Shown here: positions 51,761 through 60,693 of the stretch, piece by piece
Layout of the letters: every line of letters begins with the position of its first letter
Numbering within the stretch: position 1 is the stretch's first letter
DNA from: Halobacteriales archaeon YIM A00010
GTDB taxonomy: Archaea > Halobacteriota > Halobacteria > Halobacteriales > Haloarculaceae
DNA: 64,000 nucleotides
NCBI GenBank assembly: GCA_025041175.1
Contig: JAKCFJ010000002.1
Location: 248,001-312,000, forward strand
Direction of reading: 5' to 3'
Notes under the pieces: generated by a model
Seen by the model: the letters and a program-made list of their open reading frames with translations, nothing else
The model's database searches: none
Told to the model about the DNA's origin: nothing
Translations under genes and position numbers: made by a program

Positions 51761-52963
51761 TTACCGGTCAGGGTGTGACGTCTCCGGGGTGCCTACCACG
51801 CCCCGTTCGATCAGGGCTTCGATCTCGGTTCGGGAGTACCCCATCTCCGCCAGCGCGGATCGGCTGTTCTCACCGACGCGGGGAACGCCTTCGGGGTGAC
51901 CGAGGTCTCCGGCAGTGGAGTTGATCGGGTGGTCGATCACGGGAAACTGGCGGTCACCGACGTCGATATCCGAACGCACGCCTCTCGCCCGAACGTGTTC
52001 GTCCTCCCAGACTTCCTTCGTGTCGTAGATGGGTCCGGCGGGCACGCCAGCCGCGGCCATTTCATCGAACCACTCGTCCGTCGATTTCTCCGAAAGCTCT
52101 CTTTCGAGGAGCGCCTCCAGTTCGTCCCTGTTGGCCCGCCGCTGATCCGCTGTCCGGAACCGTTCGTCCTCGGCCAGCTCCGGGCGGCCAATGGCCTCAC
52201 ACAGCTTCGCCCAGTGGTGGTCCTGTACCACCACGACCGCCAGGTACGAATCGCTCGTTTCGAACACCCCGTACGGAACGAACTCCTCGAGCTTGTTCCC
52301 CATTCGCGGGTACGGCTCCCCGGTTGCGAACGAGCTACCGGCGCGCACGGTCAACCACGAAATGATCGAATCGAGCATCGATACGTCCAGATGCTGTCCC
52401 TCGCCCGAGCGCGCGCGCTGGTAGAGCGCACCGAGAATCCCCTGAACGGCGTACATCGAGCCCGCGATGTCAGCAACCGGAATTCCCGAGCGGTAGGGCT
52501 GGGACTCTACCGGTCCCGTGATGCTCATGTTGCCTGACATCGCTTGCGCGATGATGTCGAGTGCAGGGTAGCCCGCGTACGGGCCGTCCTGTCCAAACCC
52601 CGTGATCGAACAGTAAACGATCGCCGGATTCCGTTCGGCGACGGTTTCGTAATCGATGCCGAGCTTCTCCATCGTTCCCGGCGTGAAGTTCTCGACGATA
52701 ACGTCTGCCTTCTCCGACAGATCGAGGAACAGGGACCGTCCGTCCTCGCTTTTTAGATCCAACGACACCGACTTTTTGTTCCGGTTCACAGAAATGAAGT
52801 ACGAACTGAAATCACCGACGTACGGCGGGTTGTGACGACTCACGTCGCCACCTCGTGGCCGTTCGATTTTGACCACCTCCGCGCCCATATCCGCTAACGT
52901 CATCGATGCGAACGATCCTGAAATTACTTGTGTGATATCTAATACTTTGACGTTGTCGAGCAT
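51761..52963 (-). CDS. CaiB/BaiF family CoA-transferase
   Basis: A 400-residue type III CoA-transferase. Family segments are VLDITQVISGSFASMTLADM, GAEVVKIERPRGGD, ADVIVENFTPGTMEKLG and VADIAGSMYAVQGILGAL with the probable catalytic Asp in the last. It moves CoA between carboxylates. It is divergent from the second IclR gene (220 bp) and would activate an acid produced or imported by the island. The start at 52963 is the family start. Confidence 0.92.
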   Translation of the reverse strand: MLDNVKVLDITQVISGSFASMTLADMGAEVVKIERPRGGDVSRHNPPYVGDFSSYFISVNRNKKSVSLDLKSEDGRSLFLDLSEKADVIVENFTPGTMEKLGIDYETVAERNPAIVYCSITGFGQDGPYAGYPALDIIAQAMSGNMSITGPVESQPYRSGIPVADIAGSMYAVQGILGALYQRARSGEGQHLDVSMLDSIISWLTVRAGSSFATGEPYPRMGNKLEEFVPYGVFETSDSYLAVVVVQDHHWAKLCEAIGRPELAEDERFRTADQRRANRDELEALLERELSEKSTDEWFDEMAAAGVPAGPIYDTKEVWEDEHVRARGVRSDIDVGDRQFPVIDHPINSTAGDLGHPEGVPRVGENSRSALAEMGYSRTEIEALIERGVVGTPETSHPDR

Positions 52964-53183
52964 CGGTGTGATTCCTCTCGGTTGCGGTAGTAGAGAGCAG
53001 ACGGCTCCCACTAATAAATCCCCGGCACGTCGGTCGACGGAGTAGGAGGGGTGTTGGGCAGCCACTGATTCTGCCCCACTGGAATTCATAATATGAAACT
53101 AAATTTTCTATCGAGAATTATACTGTCTGATCGTTTGCTGAGAGAAACAAATAAGTCGATTCGAGGACTTGGGCAGGCAGAAC

Positions 53184-53969
53184 ATGGGAAACGACACGGG
53201 TGACCAAACGAAATCGAGCAATCGGACTATCACGTCCGTCGAGACGTCGATCACAATCATTAGGGCGCTGAAACGGAAGGAAACGGCCGGGATCAACGAA
53301 CTGGCCGAGGCGACCGGCTACTCGAAAGCGAACGTCTACAAGCACCTCACCACGCTGCGAGAGCACGGCTTTGTCGTTCGAGAGAACAGTACGTACCGAC
53401 TCGGGCTCAAGTACCTCGACTTCGGGGGGTTAGTGAGAGAACAGATCGAGGGATCTCAGTGGATCAAGTCGAAGATCGCGGAGGTAGCCGAAATGACCGG
53501 CGAAGTCGCTCAGTATATGGTCGAAGACAGGGGAAAGTCCGTGATCGTCTTCAAGGAAGTCGGACACCAGGGCGTGGCGATACGAACGCGCGTCGGCAAG
53601 CATCTCCCAGTCCACCAAGTCGCTTCCGGGAAGGCGATGCTCGCGTATCTGCCCGACGCTCGGATCGAAGAGATCGTCACGACCCACGGTTTGCCTGCCG
53701 CGACGGAGAACACGATTACCACCCGTCAAGCGCTGTCCAACGAGCTAGAGACCGTTCGAGAGCGAGGCTACGCGGTAAACCGGGCCGAAAGCACGAAAGG
53801 ACTGTTCGCGGTGGCTGCTCCCGTCCGAACCCCCGATGAAACGGCGATCGGTGCGTGTACTGTTTCTGGACCGTCTTATCGTATAAAAAAGGATGGGAAA
53901 ATAGACCATATCGCCGAGGTTTTACTCGGTATGGCGAACGAAATCGAGCTTAATCTCGCCCATTCTTGA
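53184..53969 (+). CDS. IclR family transcriptional regulator 2
   Basis: A 261-residue IclR protein. The winged helix reads SVETSITIIRALKRKETAGI, YSKANVYKHLTTLREHGFVV; the effector domain has GEVAQYMVEDRGKSVIVFKE and HQVASGKAMLAYLPD. Methionine at 53184 is preferred; a TTG five codons earlier is possible. Divergent from the CoA-transferase gene and at the centre of the catabolic island, it is the likely pathway regulator. Confidence 0.92.
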   Translation: MGNDTGDQTKSSNRTITSVETSITIIRALKRKETAGINELAEATGYSKANVYKHLTTLREHGFVVRENSTYRLGLKYLDFGGLVREQIEGSQWIKSKIAEVAEMTGEVAQYMVEDRGKSVIVFKEVGHQGVAIRTRVGKHLPVHQVASGKAMLAYLPDARIEEIVTTHGLPAATENTITTRQALSNELETVRERGYAVNRAESTKGLFAVAAPVRTPDETAIGACTVSGPSYRIKKDGKIDHIAEVLLGMANEIELNLAHS

Positions 53970-54070
53970 AGATCACTTAGGATTGTTGGCATCCATCGAT
54001 TTACTATCCTGATTCGGCCCTCGAACGCACGGTCGGGGGGAGCGAATCGGCCGAAGCTTCCTCGTTGGAT

Positions 54071-54180
54071 ACACTGTCGGTCATACGTGCGTGACTGTAC
54101 GGTGGCATTGTCGGGCGCATGGGGCACTGGCCTGACTGTACAGGTCAGCGAGCGTGCAACGATCCATGACCGACAGTATA
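54071..54180. repeat. Terminal-inverted-repeat element A, copy 9
   Basis: A 110 bp element, ACACTGTCGGTCAT to ATGACCGACAGTATA, with an interior unlike the other copies but itself dyad-rich (CCTGACTGTACAGGTCAG). It abuts copy 10. Confidence 0.83.
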
Positions 54181-54286
54181 CTGTCGGTCATAGTTACGTA
54201 CACCGTCAGTGGACGCTTCGGGAGCATGGAGCGCGCTGCTGGCTGAACCGGCGACCGAGTGTTCTCAGATCGATGACCGACAGTAT
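54178..54286. repeat. Terminal-inverted-repeat element A, copy 10
   Basis: A 109 bp element that shares the TA of copy 9's end (GACCGACAGTATACTGTCGG across the junction). Its reverse complement matches copy 8 at 48797. Confidence 0.85.
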
Positions 54287-54425
54287 ATACTTCCGTTCCG
54301 ACTCGCCAGTGTAATCGAGCCGCAGACAGACGGGTGGCAAGCGGTACGATCCGACGCGTCTCCGATACGACCCATCGAAAACGAAGCAGTCACAACGGCG
54401 CGCACCGTCCCGACCGCGTTCAATA

Positions 54426-55580
54426 TCAGATTTCGATGAGCACTTTCCCATCGACGCGCTCGGCCGCTCGCTCAATCGCCTCGTCGGCCTCAAAGAGATC
54501 GAATGTTGACGTGACGATCGGTAGATTGTCGATGTGACCGCTTGCCATGAGTCGAATCACGCTGGGATAGATCCGATCGCCCGTGTGACCTTCCGAGCCG
54601 TAAATCTGTGCGGTGTTGGCCTGATACTTCCGAAGATCGACCGGAGCGGCTTGCCCAGCGTTGCTGATGTGAACGACGTTTGCTTCCTCCGCGAGCGTGT
54701 TCTCGATAGACGGGTACGTCAGATCCACCGCCCCTGCCGTTTCGACGTGGACATCGACACCCGATCCGCCGGTGACGCCAGCCACAGCCTCGATCGGCGG
54801 CGTCTCGGCCGGATCGAACACGTGTTCGAATCCGAGCGCCCGAGCGACATCGCGTCGCGCCGGGGATGGTTCGAAGGCGATGACCGCTCCTGCGCCAGCT
54901 GCCCGCGCGACGTTCATGCCCGTGAGTCCGATCGGTCCAACGCCGTGGAACGCGTAGTAGTCTCCTGGTCGGATGCCCTCCGCTCGCCCAAACAGTCCGT
55001 TATACGTGATGGTGCTCGGTTCGATCGTCGCGGCCGCCCGGAGGAGTTCGTTCTTCGAATCGTACGCGTCTCTGAGCGGGGTCACGTCCCACAGCAGCTT
55101 CTCGGGGACGGAGACGTACTCCGCGAACGCACCGGGGATGGTGAACCCCAGCTGTTCGAACTGCTCACAGTGTCCGGTGAACCCCCTTCGGCACATCTCA
55201 CACCGCCCGCAGTAGTCGGTCACTTCGGCGGTCACGAGGTCACCCTTGGAGAACATCCGAACGTCCGATCCGGTTCCGACGACCTCGCCCGAAAACTCGT
55301 GCCCGATGACGTTCGGAAGGGCCGTATACGCCGAGTAGTGCATGTATCCCCTGTCGTCGGTTTCGGTCATCGAGACGTCGCTCCCACAAACGCCGGCGTA
55401 CCGAACTTTGATGAGCACGTCGTTGTCCCTCGGTGTCGGGCGATCGCGCTCTTCGATCCGGAGTTTGGGGTGTCTCCACACGGCGGAGCTATTGTTCGCT
55501 CGGGTCCCCTCGCGTTCGGCAACGGTCGGCTCGTAGCCGTCTCTCGGTGCCCACTTCCCGTCCAACACGAGTGCTTGCAT
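54426..55580 (-). CDS. Zinc-dependent medium-chain dehydrogenase (scyllo-inosose 3-dehydrogenase-like)
   Basis: A 384-residue MDR dehydrogenase. Catalytic zinc sites are in GVCGSD and IGHEFSG; the structural zinc cysteines are in CGRCEMCRRGFTGHC; the nucleotide loop is FHGVGPIGLTGMNVA. The N-terminal block with KWAPRDGYEPTVAEREG and the VWRHPKL segment resembles bacterial scyllo-inosose 3-dehydrogenases. It therefore probably oxidises a polyol or cyclitol. ATG 55580 (MQALVLDG) is the natural start. Confidence 0.87.
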   Translation of the reverse strand: MQALVLDGKWAPRDGYEPTVAEREGTRANNSSAVWRHPKLRIEERDRPTPRDNDVLIKVRYAGVCGSDVSMTETDDRGYMHYSAYTALPNVIGHEFSGEVVGTGSDVRMFSKGDLVTAEVTDYCGRCEMCRRGFTGHCEQFEQLGFTIPGAFAEYVSVPEKLLWDVTPLRDAYDSKNELLRAAATIEPSTITYNGLFGRAEGIRPGDYYAFHGVGPIGLTGMNVARAAGAGAVIAFEPSPARRDVARALGFEHVFDPAETPPIEAVAGVTGGSGVDVHVETAGAVDLTYPSIENTLAEEANVVHISNAGQAAPVDLRKYQANTAQIYGSEGHTGDRIYPSVIRLMASGHIDNLPIVTSTFDLFEADEAIERAAERVDGKVLIEI

Positions 55581-56230
55581 GGTAGTCAATCACGCGTCGT
55601 TCCATGCACGGATAACTGTTCCCCCCTTCGTCGGTTACCGCTCCCATACCGCAGCTGTGCCGTCTGGAGTCTCTCTGTGCTCTTCGTTCGGTAGTGGCGA
55701 ACGCGACTGTGCGGATCGCAAAGAACAGTTACAACCGTACTGCTGTAACGCAACCCGTGACTCCGTGGTGAGCGCGTGATCGATACGGACGGCTCGCCAC
55801 GCAGTCGTGCGAACGCGATCACGGTGTGGATAGCACGAACGCCTGCGGAGACTGTCGCATCGACATATTTTATCAAAAGATAGAACATAATAGGCAAAAA
55901 CAACCAAATAGACATATAGGGGGTGACGGAGCCATCGACCGGTGCGGCATAGAGTATTGCTGGTCAGGCTTCTATTGGTGTATATACATATATTACACTA
56001 TTAAATTAATATTTGTAGAACAATGAGGGAATAGATGGGGCACGAATTAACATACTAGTATGATGTTTAGAAATATGTTAGATATGGTGGGGTGATACGG
56101 AATTTTCACCGCGGTGTATCGAACCGTTCCGCCGCGCGCGGCGGGCGTCGACACGGTCCCGATCGGCTCAGACGGTAGATGGACAGCGACAGGGAGCTAC
56201 ACGAGACAGCGCCAGTCCCCGTTCGACGCA
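55581..56230. other. Long intergenic region, mostly AT-rich
   Basis: A 650 bp spacer. It contains one TTACA-type palindrome at 55729. From about 55860 to 56100 the composition drops sharply in G+C, with short A/T runs, unlike flanking DNA. No gene is recognisable. Confidence 0.5.
55729..55748. promoter_or_regulatory. TTACA-N3-GTAC-N3-TGTAA palindrome, site 5
   Basis: TTACAACCGTACTGCTGTAA, a perfect match to the consensus, about 150 bp upstream of the zinc dehydrogenase gene. Confidence 0.55.
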
Positions 56231-57241
56231 TCATTTTCTCCCGACGACGACTGATTCCCGACTGGAAAGGTCACACGCCTCTGTTTCGGAGAAACCGGCC
56301 TCCTGTAGCCACGTTTGACACTGCTCGTGGGTGTAGTCGAAACCGTTCGTCTCGACCCGGATGTACAGGCTCATCAGCAACGCGTCGTCCTTCTCGTGGC
56401 GTTCGTCGTCGATCATCGTTCCGTACACGATGAGCGCGCCCCCCTCCGGCAGCGCATCGTAGGCGCGCTGGACGAGTTCCTTCTTGCGAGCGAGATCGAA
56501 GTCGTGCAGCAGCCGCCCCATCACGAAGACGTCGTGTTCGGGAAGCTTCTGGGCAAAGACATCGCCGGCGTGGAACGTCACTCGGTCTTCTACCTCACTG
56601 TTTGCGATGAACTCCGTTGCGACCGGCTCGAGCGGCGGGAGATCGAACGCCGTCGCCTCGATGTGATCGTTTTTTTCGGCCACGGTCACGGGAACGACGC
56701 CTTTCGCGGCGCCGACGTCACACACCGTCTCGTAGGCCTCCCATTCGAAGGCGTCAGCGAGGATTTCGGCAATGCGGAGGCTCGTTCCCGACATCCCCGC
56801 CACAAAGCGTTCGAAGAGATCGTCGTCCCCGTACAGTTGGTCGAAAACGTTCTCGTCCTCACCGCGTGTGCCCTGTGGCTCGCCACTCCGAAGCGTCTCA
56901 CCGAGACGCCCGAACAACGGGTACATCCGCGCGTTCGCCCACTCGAAGTGACCACCGATGTACGTCTCTTTGTTCCGGTCGAGATACGTATCCGCGTCGG
57001 GTGCGTTCCGGTACTCGCCATCCTCGCGTTCGAGCAGGTCTAAAGCGACTAACGCATCGAGGAAGTCGGCCGAGAGCCGTGGGTGAAGATCGAGACGGGC
57101 AACGAGCGCCTCCCGCGATAACGGGCCGTCCGCCAGCTCTGTGAACACGCCGAGCTCGACGGCACTGAGGAGTGCTTTCGATGCTAAGAACCCGAACCCG
57201 ATTCGACGGAGCCGTTCTGGGGTCCGCGTCTGGCCCGACAT
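56231..57241 (-). CDS. SAM-dependent O-methyltransferase
   Basis: A 336-residue caffeate-O-methyltransferase/hydroxyneurosporene-methyltransferase type protein. An N-terminal winged-helix dimerisation domain (FLASKALLSAVELGVFTELA) is followed by the SAM loop VCDVGAAKGVVPV and the catalytic histidine region MGRLLHDFDLARKKELV. Substrate unknown, possibly a quinone or small phenolic or isoprenoid. Start ATG 57241 or 57253. The TetR gene lies 54 bp upstream on the same strand. Confidence 0.87.
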   Translation of the reverse strand: MSGQTRTPERLRRIGFGFLASKALLSAVELGVFTELADGPLSREALVARLDLHPRLSADFLDALVALDLLEREDGEYRNAPDADTYLDRNKETYIGGHFEWANARMYPLFGRLGETLRSGEPQGTRGEDENVFDQLYGDDDLFERFVAGMSGTSLRIAEILADAFEWEAYETVCDVGAAKGVVPVTVAEKNDHIEATAFDLPPLEPVATEFIANSEVEDRVTFHAGDVFAQKLPEHDVFVMGRLLHDFDLARKKELVQRAYDALPEGGALIVYGTMIDDERHEKDDALLMSLYIRVETNGFDYTHEQCQTWLQEAGFSETEACDLSSRESVVVGRK

Positions 57242-57295
57242 GGCTTCAGACAAGAGTGGTAGATATTAGAATATTCCTGTTTATCAGGAGGGACG

Positions 57296-57928
57296 TCACT
57301 CGACCGTCAATCCTCGGGCGAGTGTTTCGATCAGTACGTTCTGAACGTGTTCGTAGTACCCTTCGTCGACCCCACCGAATCCCTCGTACTCTTCGTACTC
57401 GTCTTTGTGCAGCATGAGTACGCCGATCGATCCACCCATAACCCCGAGAACGGTGAGCGGATCCATCTCCGAGATCGGACCATCGCTCCGTGCTTTGAGT
57501 TCCTCGATGATAGGGACGAACTCCGCTAGCTCCCGGCGCTGTAGCTCTGCGACCTGGTCCGGTGAGACGTTGCGAAGGATGTCGTGGTAGTTGCCCTGGA
57601 TGATTGTTTGTTGAATGAACGGATTTTCCTCACCGAACTCGGCGTAACACCGAAAGAATCGCTCCAGTCCTTCCCGTGGATCGTCCACGTCTAGCAGTTC
57701 GGTCCGAACGGTTTCCATGTACTCTTCAAACTCACGCTGGAGAATCACGAGGTAGAGATCCGATTTGCTATCAAAAAATTGATAGAATGTCGGCTTGGCG
57801 ATTCCGGTCGGATCAGTGATGTCCGCGACGGTCGTTTTCTTCGGACCGTACTGCAACAGTAACTCGTGTCCAGTTTCGACGAGCTGCTCCCTGATGCGTT
57901 CTCGTTCTTCGTCGGTGAAGCCAGACAT
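57296..57928 (-). CDS. TetR family regulator
   Basis: A 210-residue TetR protein. The HTH (TTVADITDPTGIAKPTFYQF) is followed by the conserved FDSKSDLY, then a helical ligand domain. It is divergent from the ABC exporter genes with 96 bp between starts. That gap contains four ATAAC-type half sites, so it should repress the exporter and itself and respond to an exported compound. Confidence 0.9.
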   Translation of the reverse strand: MSGFTDEERERIREQLVETGHELLLQYGPKKTTVADITDPTGIAKPTFYQFFDSKSDLYLVILQREFEEYMETVRTELLDVDDPREGLERFFRCYAEFGEENPFIQQTIIQGNYHDILRNVSPDQVAELQRRELAEFVPIIEELKARSDGPISEMDPLTVLGVMGGSIGVLMLHKDEYEEYEGFGGVDEGYYEHVQNVLIETLARGLTVE

Positions 57929-57952
57929 GGTCACCGTTCGTTCCACAACTAT

Positions 57953-58007
57953 ATAACTAAACTGGTTATCATTCATGATCTTATAACCGAAAGAGATATC
58001 TAGTTAT
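57953..58007. promoter_or_regulatory. ATAAC/GTTAT half-site array (putative TetR operator)
   Basis: ATAACTAAACTGGTTAT at 57953-57969 (5 bp arms, 7 bp spacer) is followed by ATAACCG at 57983 and TAGTTAT ending 58007 (spacer 15). All four half sites share ATAAC. The array fills the space between the divergent starts at 57928 and 58025. Confidence 0.5.
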
Positions 58008-58024
58008 GAGACTACTAGGGTAGT

Positions 58025-58945
58025 ATGGGCGCAATCGAAGTGGGCGATCTAACGAAGGAGTACGGGAGCGTACTCGGGGTCGATTCGCTGTCGTTCACGG
58101 TCGAGGATGGCGAGATTTTCGGGTTTCTCGGTCCGAACGGCGCTGGGAAGACGACCACGATCCGCGCGCTTTTGGGGTTGATCTCCCCAACGTCGGGAAC
58201 GGCAACGGTGCTCGGGGCGGACGTCCGAAACGAGGATTCGTTGATCGAAGCCAAGCAGCGAATCGGTTACCTCCCAGCGGATCTCGGTTTTGATGAAGGG
58301 GTGACGGGGCGACGAGTGCTCGACTACCACGCGTCCATCAAAGGTGACCACCGGCGAGACGAACTCCTCGAGGTGTTCACCCCGCCCCTCGAGCGACCGA
58401 TCCGTGAGTATTCGACGGGGAACACGCGAATGTTGGGCCTCATTCAGGCGTTCATGCACGATCCGGATCTCGTGATCATGGACGAACCGACCGCCGGGCT
58501 CGATCCGCTGAAACAGGAGGAGTTCAACGAGTTCATTCGGGCCGAACGGGAGCGAGGAACGACGGTCTTTTTCTCCTCGCACGTGTTGAGCGAGGTTCGT
58601 CGGGTCTGTGACCGCGTTGGGATCCTCAGGGCGGGACAACTCGTCGGACTCGAGGAGATCGAGGCGCTGCTCGACCGGGGTGGAAAGCGGGTCCACGTGG
58701 TACCGGTCGACGGGGACAATCCGGCCATCACCGAACTCGACGGCGCGTTCGACGTTACGAGTGTCGGCGAGGAGGTACAGTTCACCTACACCGGCGATTA
58801 CAACGCGTTACTCGCTGAGCTCGCGCGCCACGACGTGCGCGACGTCGAGATCAGCGAGCCGGCGCTCGAGGACGTGTTCATGCACTACTACGGGACGGAC
58901 GACGCGAACGGTGAAGCGAGTACCCCGGAGGCGGCCGATGTTTGA
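58025..58945 (+). CDS. ABC-2 type exporter ATPase
   Basis: A 306-residue ABC ATPase of the multidrug/antibiotic export group. Walker A is GPNGAGKTT, the signature is the variant YSTGNTRMLGL, Walker B is VIMDEPTAGLDP and the H-loop is FFSSHVLSEV. A C-terminal domain of about 80 residues follows. It overlaps the permease gene by 8 bp. Divergence from tetR suggests induced efflux. Confidence 0.93.
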   Translation: MGAIEVGDLTKEYGSVLGVDSLSFTVEDGEIFGFLGPNGAGKTTTIRALLGLISPTSGTATVLGADVRNEDSLIEAKQRIGYLPADLGFDEGVTGRRVLDYHASIKGDHRRDELLEVFTPPLERPIREYSTGNTRMLGLIQAFMHDPDLVIMDEPTAGLDPLKQEEFNEFIRAERERGTTVFFSSHVLSEVRRVCDRVGILRAGQLVGLEEIEALLDRGGKRVHVVPVDGDNPAITELDGAFDVTSVGEEVQFTYTGDYNALLAELARHDVRDVEISEPALEDVFMHYYGTDDANGEASTPEAADV

Positions 58946-59723
58946 AACCGCCAGATACGAATCGGAGCGCCGTCTCCGCGGAACCGCCGCCATTTCGATC
59001 GGTCTGGCCGTCCTTATAGCGTTTTTTGTCTGGTATTTCTCCGTACTCGACACGGAGAGTCTGGAACAGATGGCCCAGTCGCTCCCCCCATCGATGCTCG
59101 AAGCGTTCGGGATCGAGACGATCGCCACCATCGAAGGGTTTCTCGCCGCCGAAGTGTACAACTTCCTCTGGGTGCTCGGTCTCGGGCTGTACTTCGCGTA
59201 CACCGCGGGCGGACTGATCGCGGGTGACATCGAGCGCGACCGGATGGAGCTGCTGCTGTCGTTTCCCATCTCCCGGTCGCGGCTACTTCTCGAGAAGTTC
59301 AGCTCTTTGCTCGTCCCGATCGTCGCGTTCAACGCCGTCGTGGCTCTCGTCGTCTACGCCAGCGCAGCGGCGATCGGTGAATCGATCGCTCCGATGGATC
59401 TCCTGTTGGTACACCTCCTTTCGATCCCGTACCTGCTCACGTGTGCGGCGATCGGTACCGTCTTCTCCGTGCTCCTCGACCGGGCGGACACCGCAAAACG
59501 GGGGGCGATCGGGCTGGTCTTTGCGCTCTTTCTGATCGACTCGGTCACCGCCGGTGCCGAGAGCCTCGACTGGGTCGGGAAGCTGAGTCCTACGCAGTAT
59601 TACAACCCGAGCGAGATGCTCGTGGACGGAACGTACGCTCTCGGGGACAGTGGTGTCCTGCTCGTTGTTGCTGCTGCCCTGTTGATCGCTAGTCATATAC
59701 TGTTCAAGCGTCGAGATATCTAA
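58938..59723 (+). CDS. ABC-2 type exporter permease
   Basis: A 261-residue membrane protein with about six helices. The segment GLIAGDIERDRMELLLSFPI, then SRSRLLLEKF is typical of ABC-2 permeases. It starts inside the ATPase gene at 58938. The pair exports an unknown hydrophobic compound or lipid. Confidence 0.88.
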   Translation: MFETARYESERRLRGTAAISIGLAVLIAFFVWYFSVLDTESLEQMAQSLPPSMLEAFGIETIATIEGFLAAEVYNFLWVLGLGLYFAYTAGGLIAGDIERDRMELLLSFPISRSRLLLEKFSSLLVPIVAFNAVVALVVYASAAAIGESIAPMDLLLVHLLSIPYLLTCAAIGTVFSVLLDRADTAKRGAIGLVFALFLIDSVTAGAESLDWVGKLSPTQYYNPSEMLVDGTYALGDSGVLLVVAAALLIASHILFKRRDI

Positions 59724-59841
59724 CATTCGTTCCGAGAACGATCGAATCGGTGATCGGAACTCGATCCGCGGCAGCCGCCTCCAGCCACTTCCAGAGCGTT
59801 ATACGACAGTTATAAATATATTGGAGAAACTAAAATGCGAC

Positions 59842-60669
59842 ATGTTATCCGACGCACTGTCGTATCCTCAGAGCGGTGATGGGTGGCGGTCCGTTGTCAT
59901 CGGTGGACTACTGATGGTTTTCAATTGGCTCTTGCTTCCGGCGTTCATCGTGTGGGGCTACTACGTTCGCGTGCTCCGTGGAGCGGCGTTGGAGGAGGAC
60001 GAAGCGCCCCGGTTCGAGGACGGAGGCGAGTTGCTCGCAGACGGGTTCAAATCGTTCCTCATTTTTCTCGGGTACATTTTCCTTCCACTTTTGCTCGTGG
60101 GCGTTCTCGTAGGTAGTACAGCCGCGATCGGTGGAGAGAACGGTGGTGTGGTGCTCTCCTTGTTGGTTGGATTGCTCGGAATGGTGTTCATGTTGGGCAT
60201 GGTCTATCTCTTCCCGGTCGCAATGACCACCTTCGCGCTCACCGACCGCCTTGGCGCAGCGTTCGAGGTCGGGACGATCGTGCGATCGGCGTTCACCGGT
60301 GATTACGCCGTTGGCGTCCTCCTCACTGTGGTTCTCAGGGCCGGCGTCGGAATGGCTATCGGCATGGTTATGTACATCGTTCAGATCGTCTTCGGATTCA
60401 TCTTCGTTTTCGGTATGTTCGGGTTCGCTGGGGGAGAGGCCGATCCAGCCATGGGTGTGGGAATGATGCTCGTCGTCTTCCTCGTCGGGTTGCTCGTCTA
60501 TTTGCTGTTCTTAGCGTTCTTCACTATCGTCAATTTTTACGCAGGGGTGGCCGGATACTACCTCCTCGGCCGGGGCTGTGGGCCGTCGCTTCTCGACGCG
60601 TTGCCCGTAGAACGTCCGACACCGGACGAAACGTCCCGAGTGGGACCGGAGCGGCCCAGGGATCGGTGA
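59842..60669 (+). CDS. DUF4013 family membrane protein
   Basis: A 275-residue protein with about six hydrophobic segments. The start (LSYPQSGDGWRSVVIGGLLM), the GYYVRVLRGA motif and PRFEDGGELLADGFKSFLI are those of DUF4013 proteins, common in haloarchaea and of unknown function. ATG 59842 is preferred over the TTG at 59821. A TATA-like TTATAAATATA lies about 30 nt upstream (59811-59821). Confidence 0.83.
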   Translation: MLSDALSYPQSGDGWRSVVIGGLLMVFNWLLLPAFIVWGYYVRVLRGAALEEDEAPRFEDGGELLADGFKSFLIFLGYIFLPLLLVGVLVGSTAAIGGENGGVVLSLLVGLLGMVFMLGMVYLFPVAMTTFALTDRLGAAFEVGTIVRSAFTGDYAVGVLLTVVLRAGVGMAIGMVMYIVQIVFGFIFVFGMFGFAGGEADPAMGVGMMLVVFLVGLLVYLLFLAFFTIVNFYAGVAGYYLLGRGCGPSLLDALPVERPTPDETSRVGPERPRDR

Positions 60670-60693
60670 CGGGACGGTGGTAGATTCCTGTGT

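Larger units (their letters stand above)
53970..54425. other. Intergenic region with two joined repeat elements
   Basis: A 456 bp convergent spacer between the IclR and dehydrogenase genes. Element A copies 9 and 10 fill about half. The remainder shows nothing recognisable. Confidence 0.55.
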
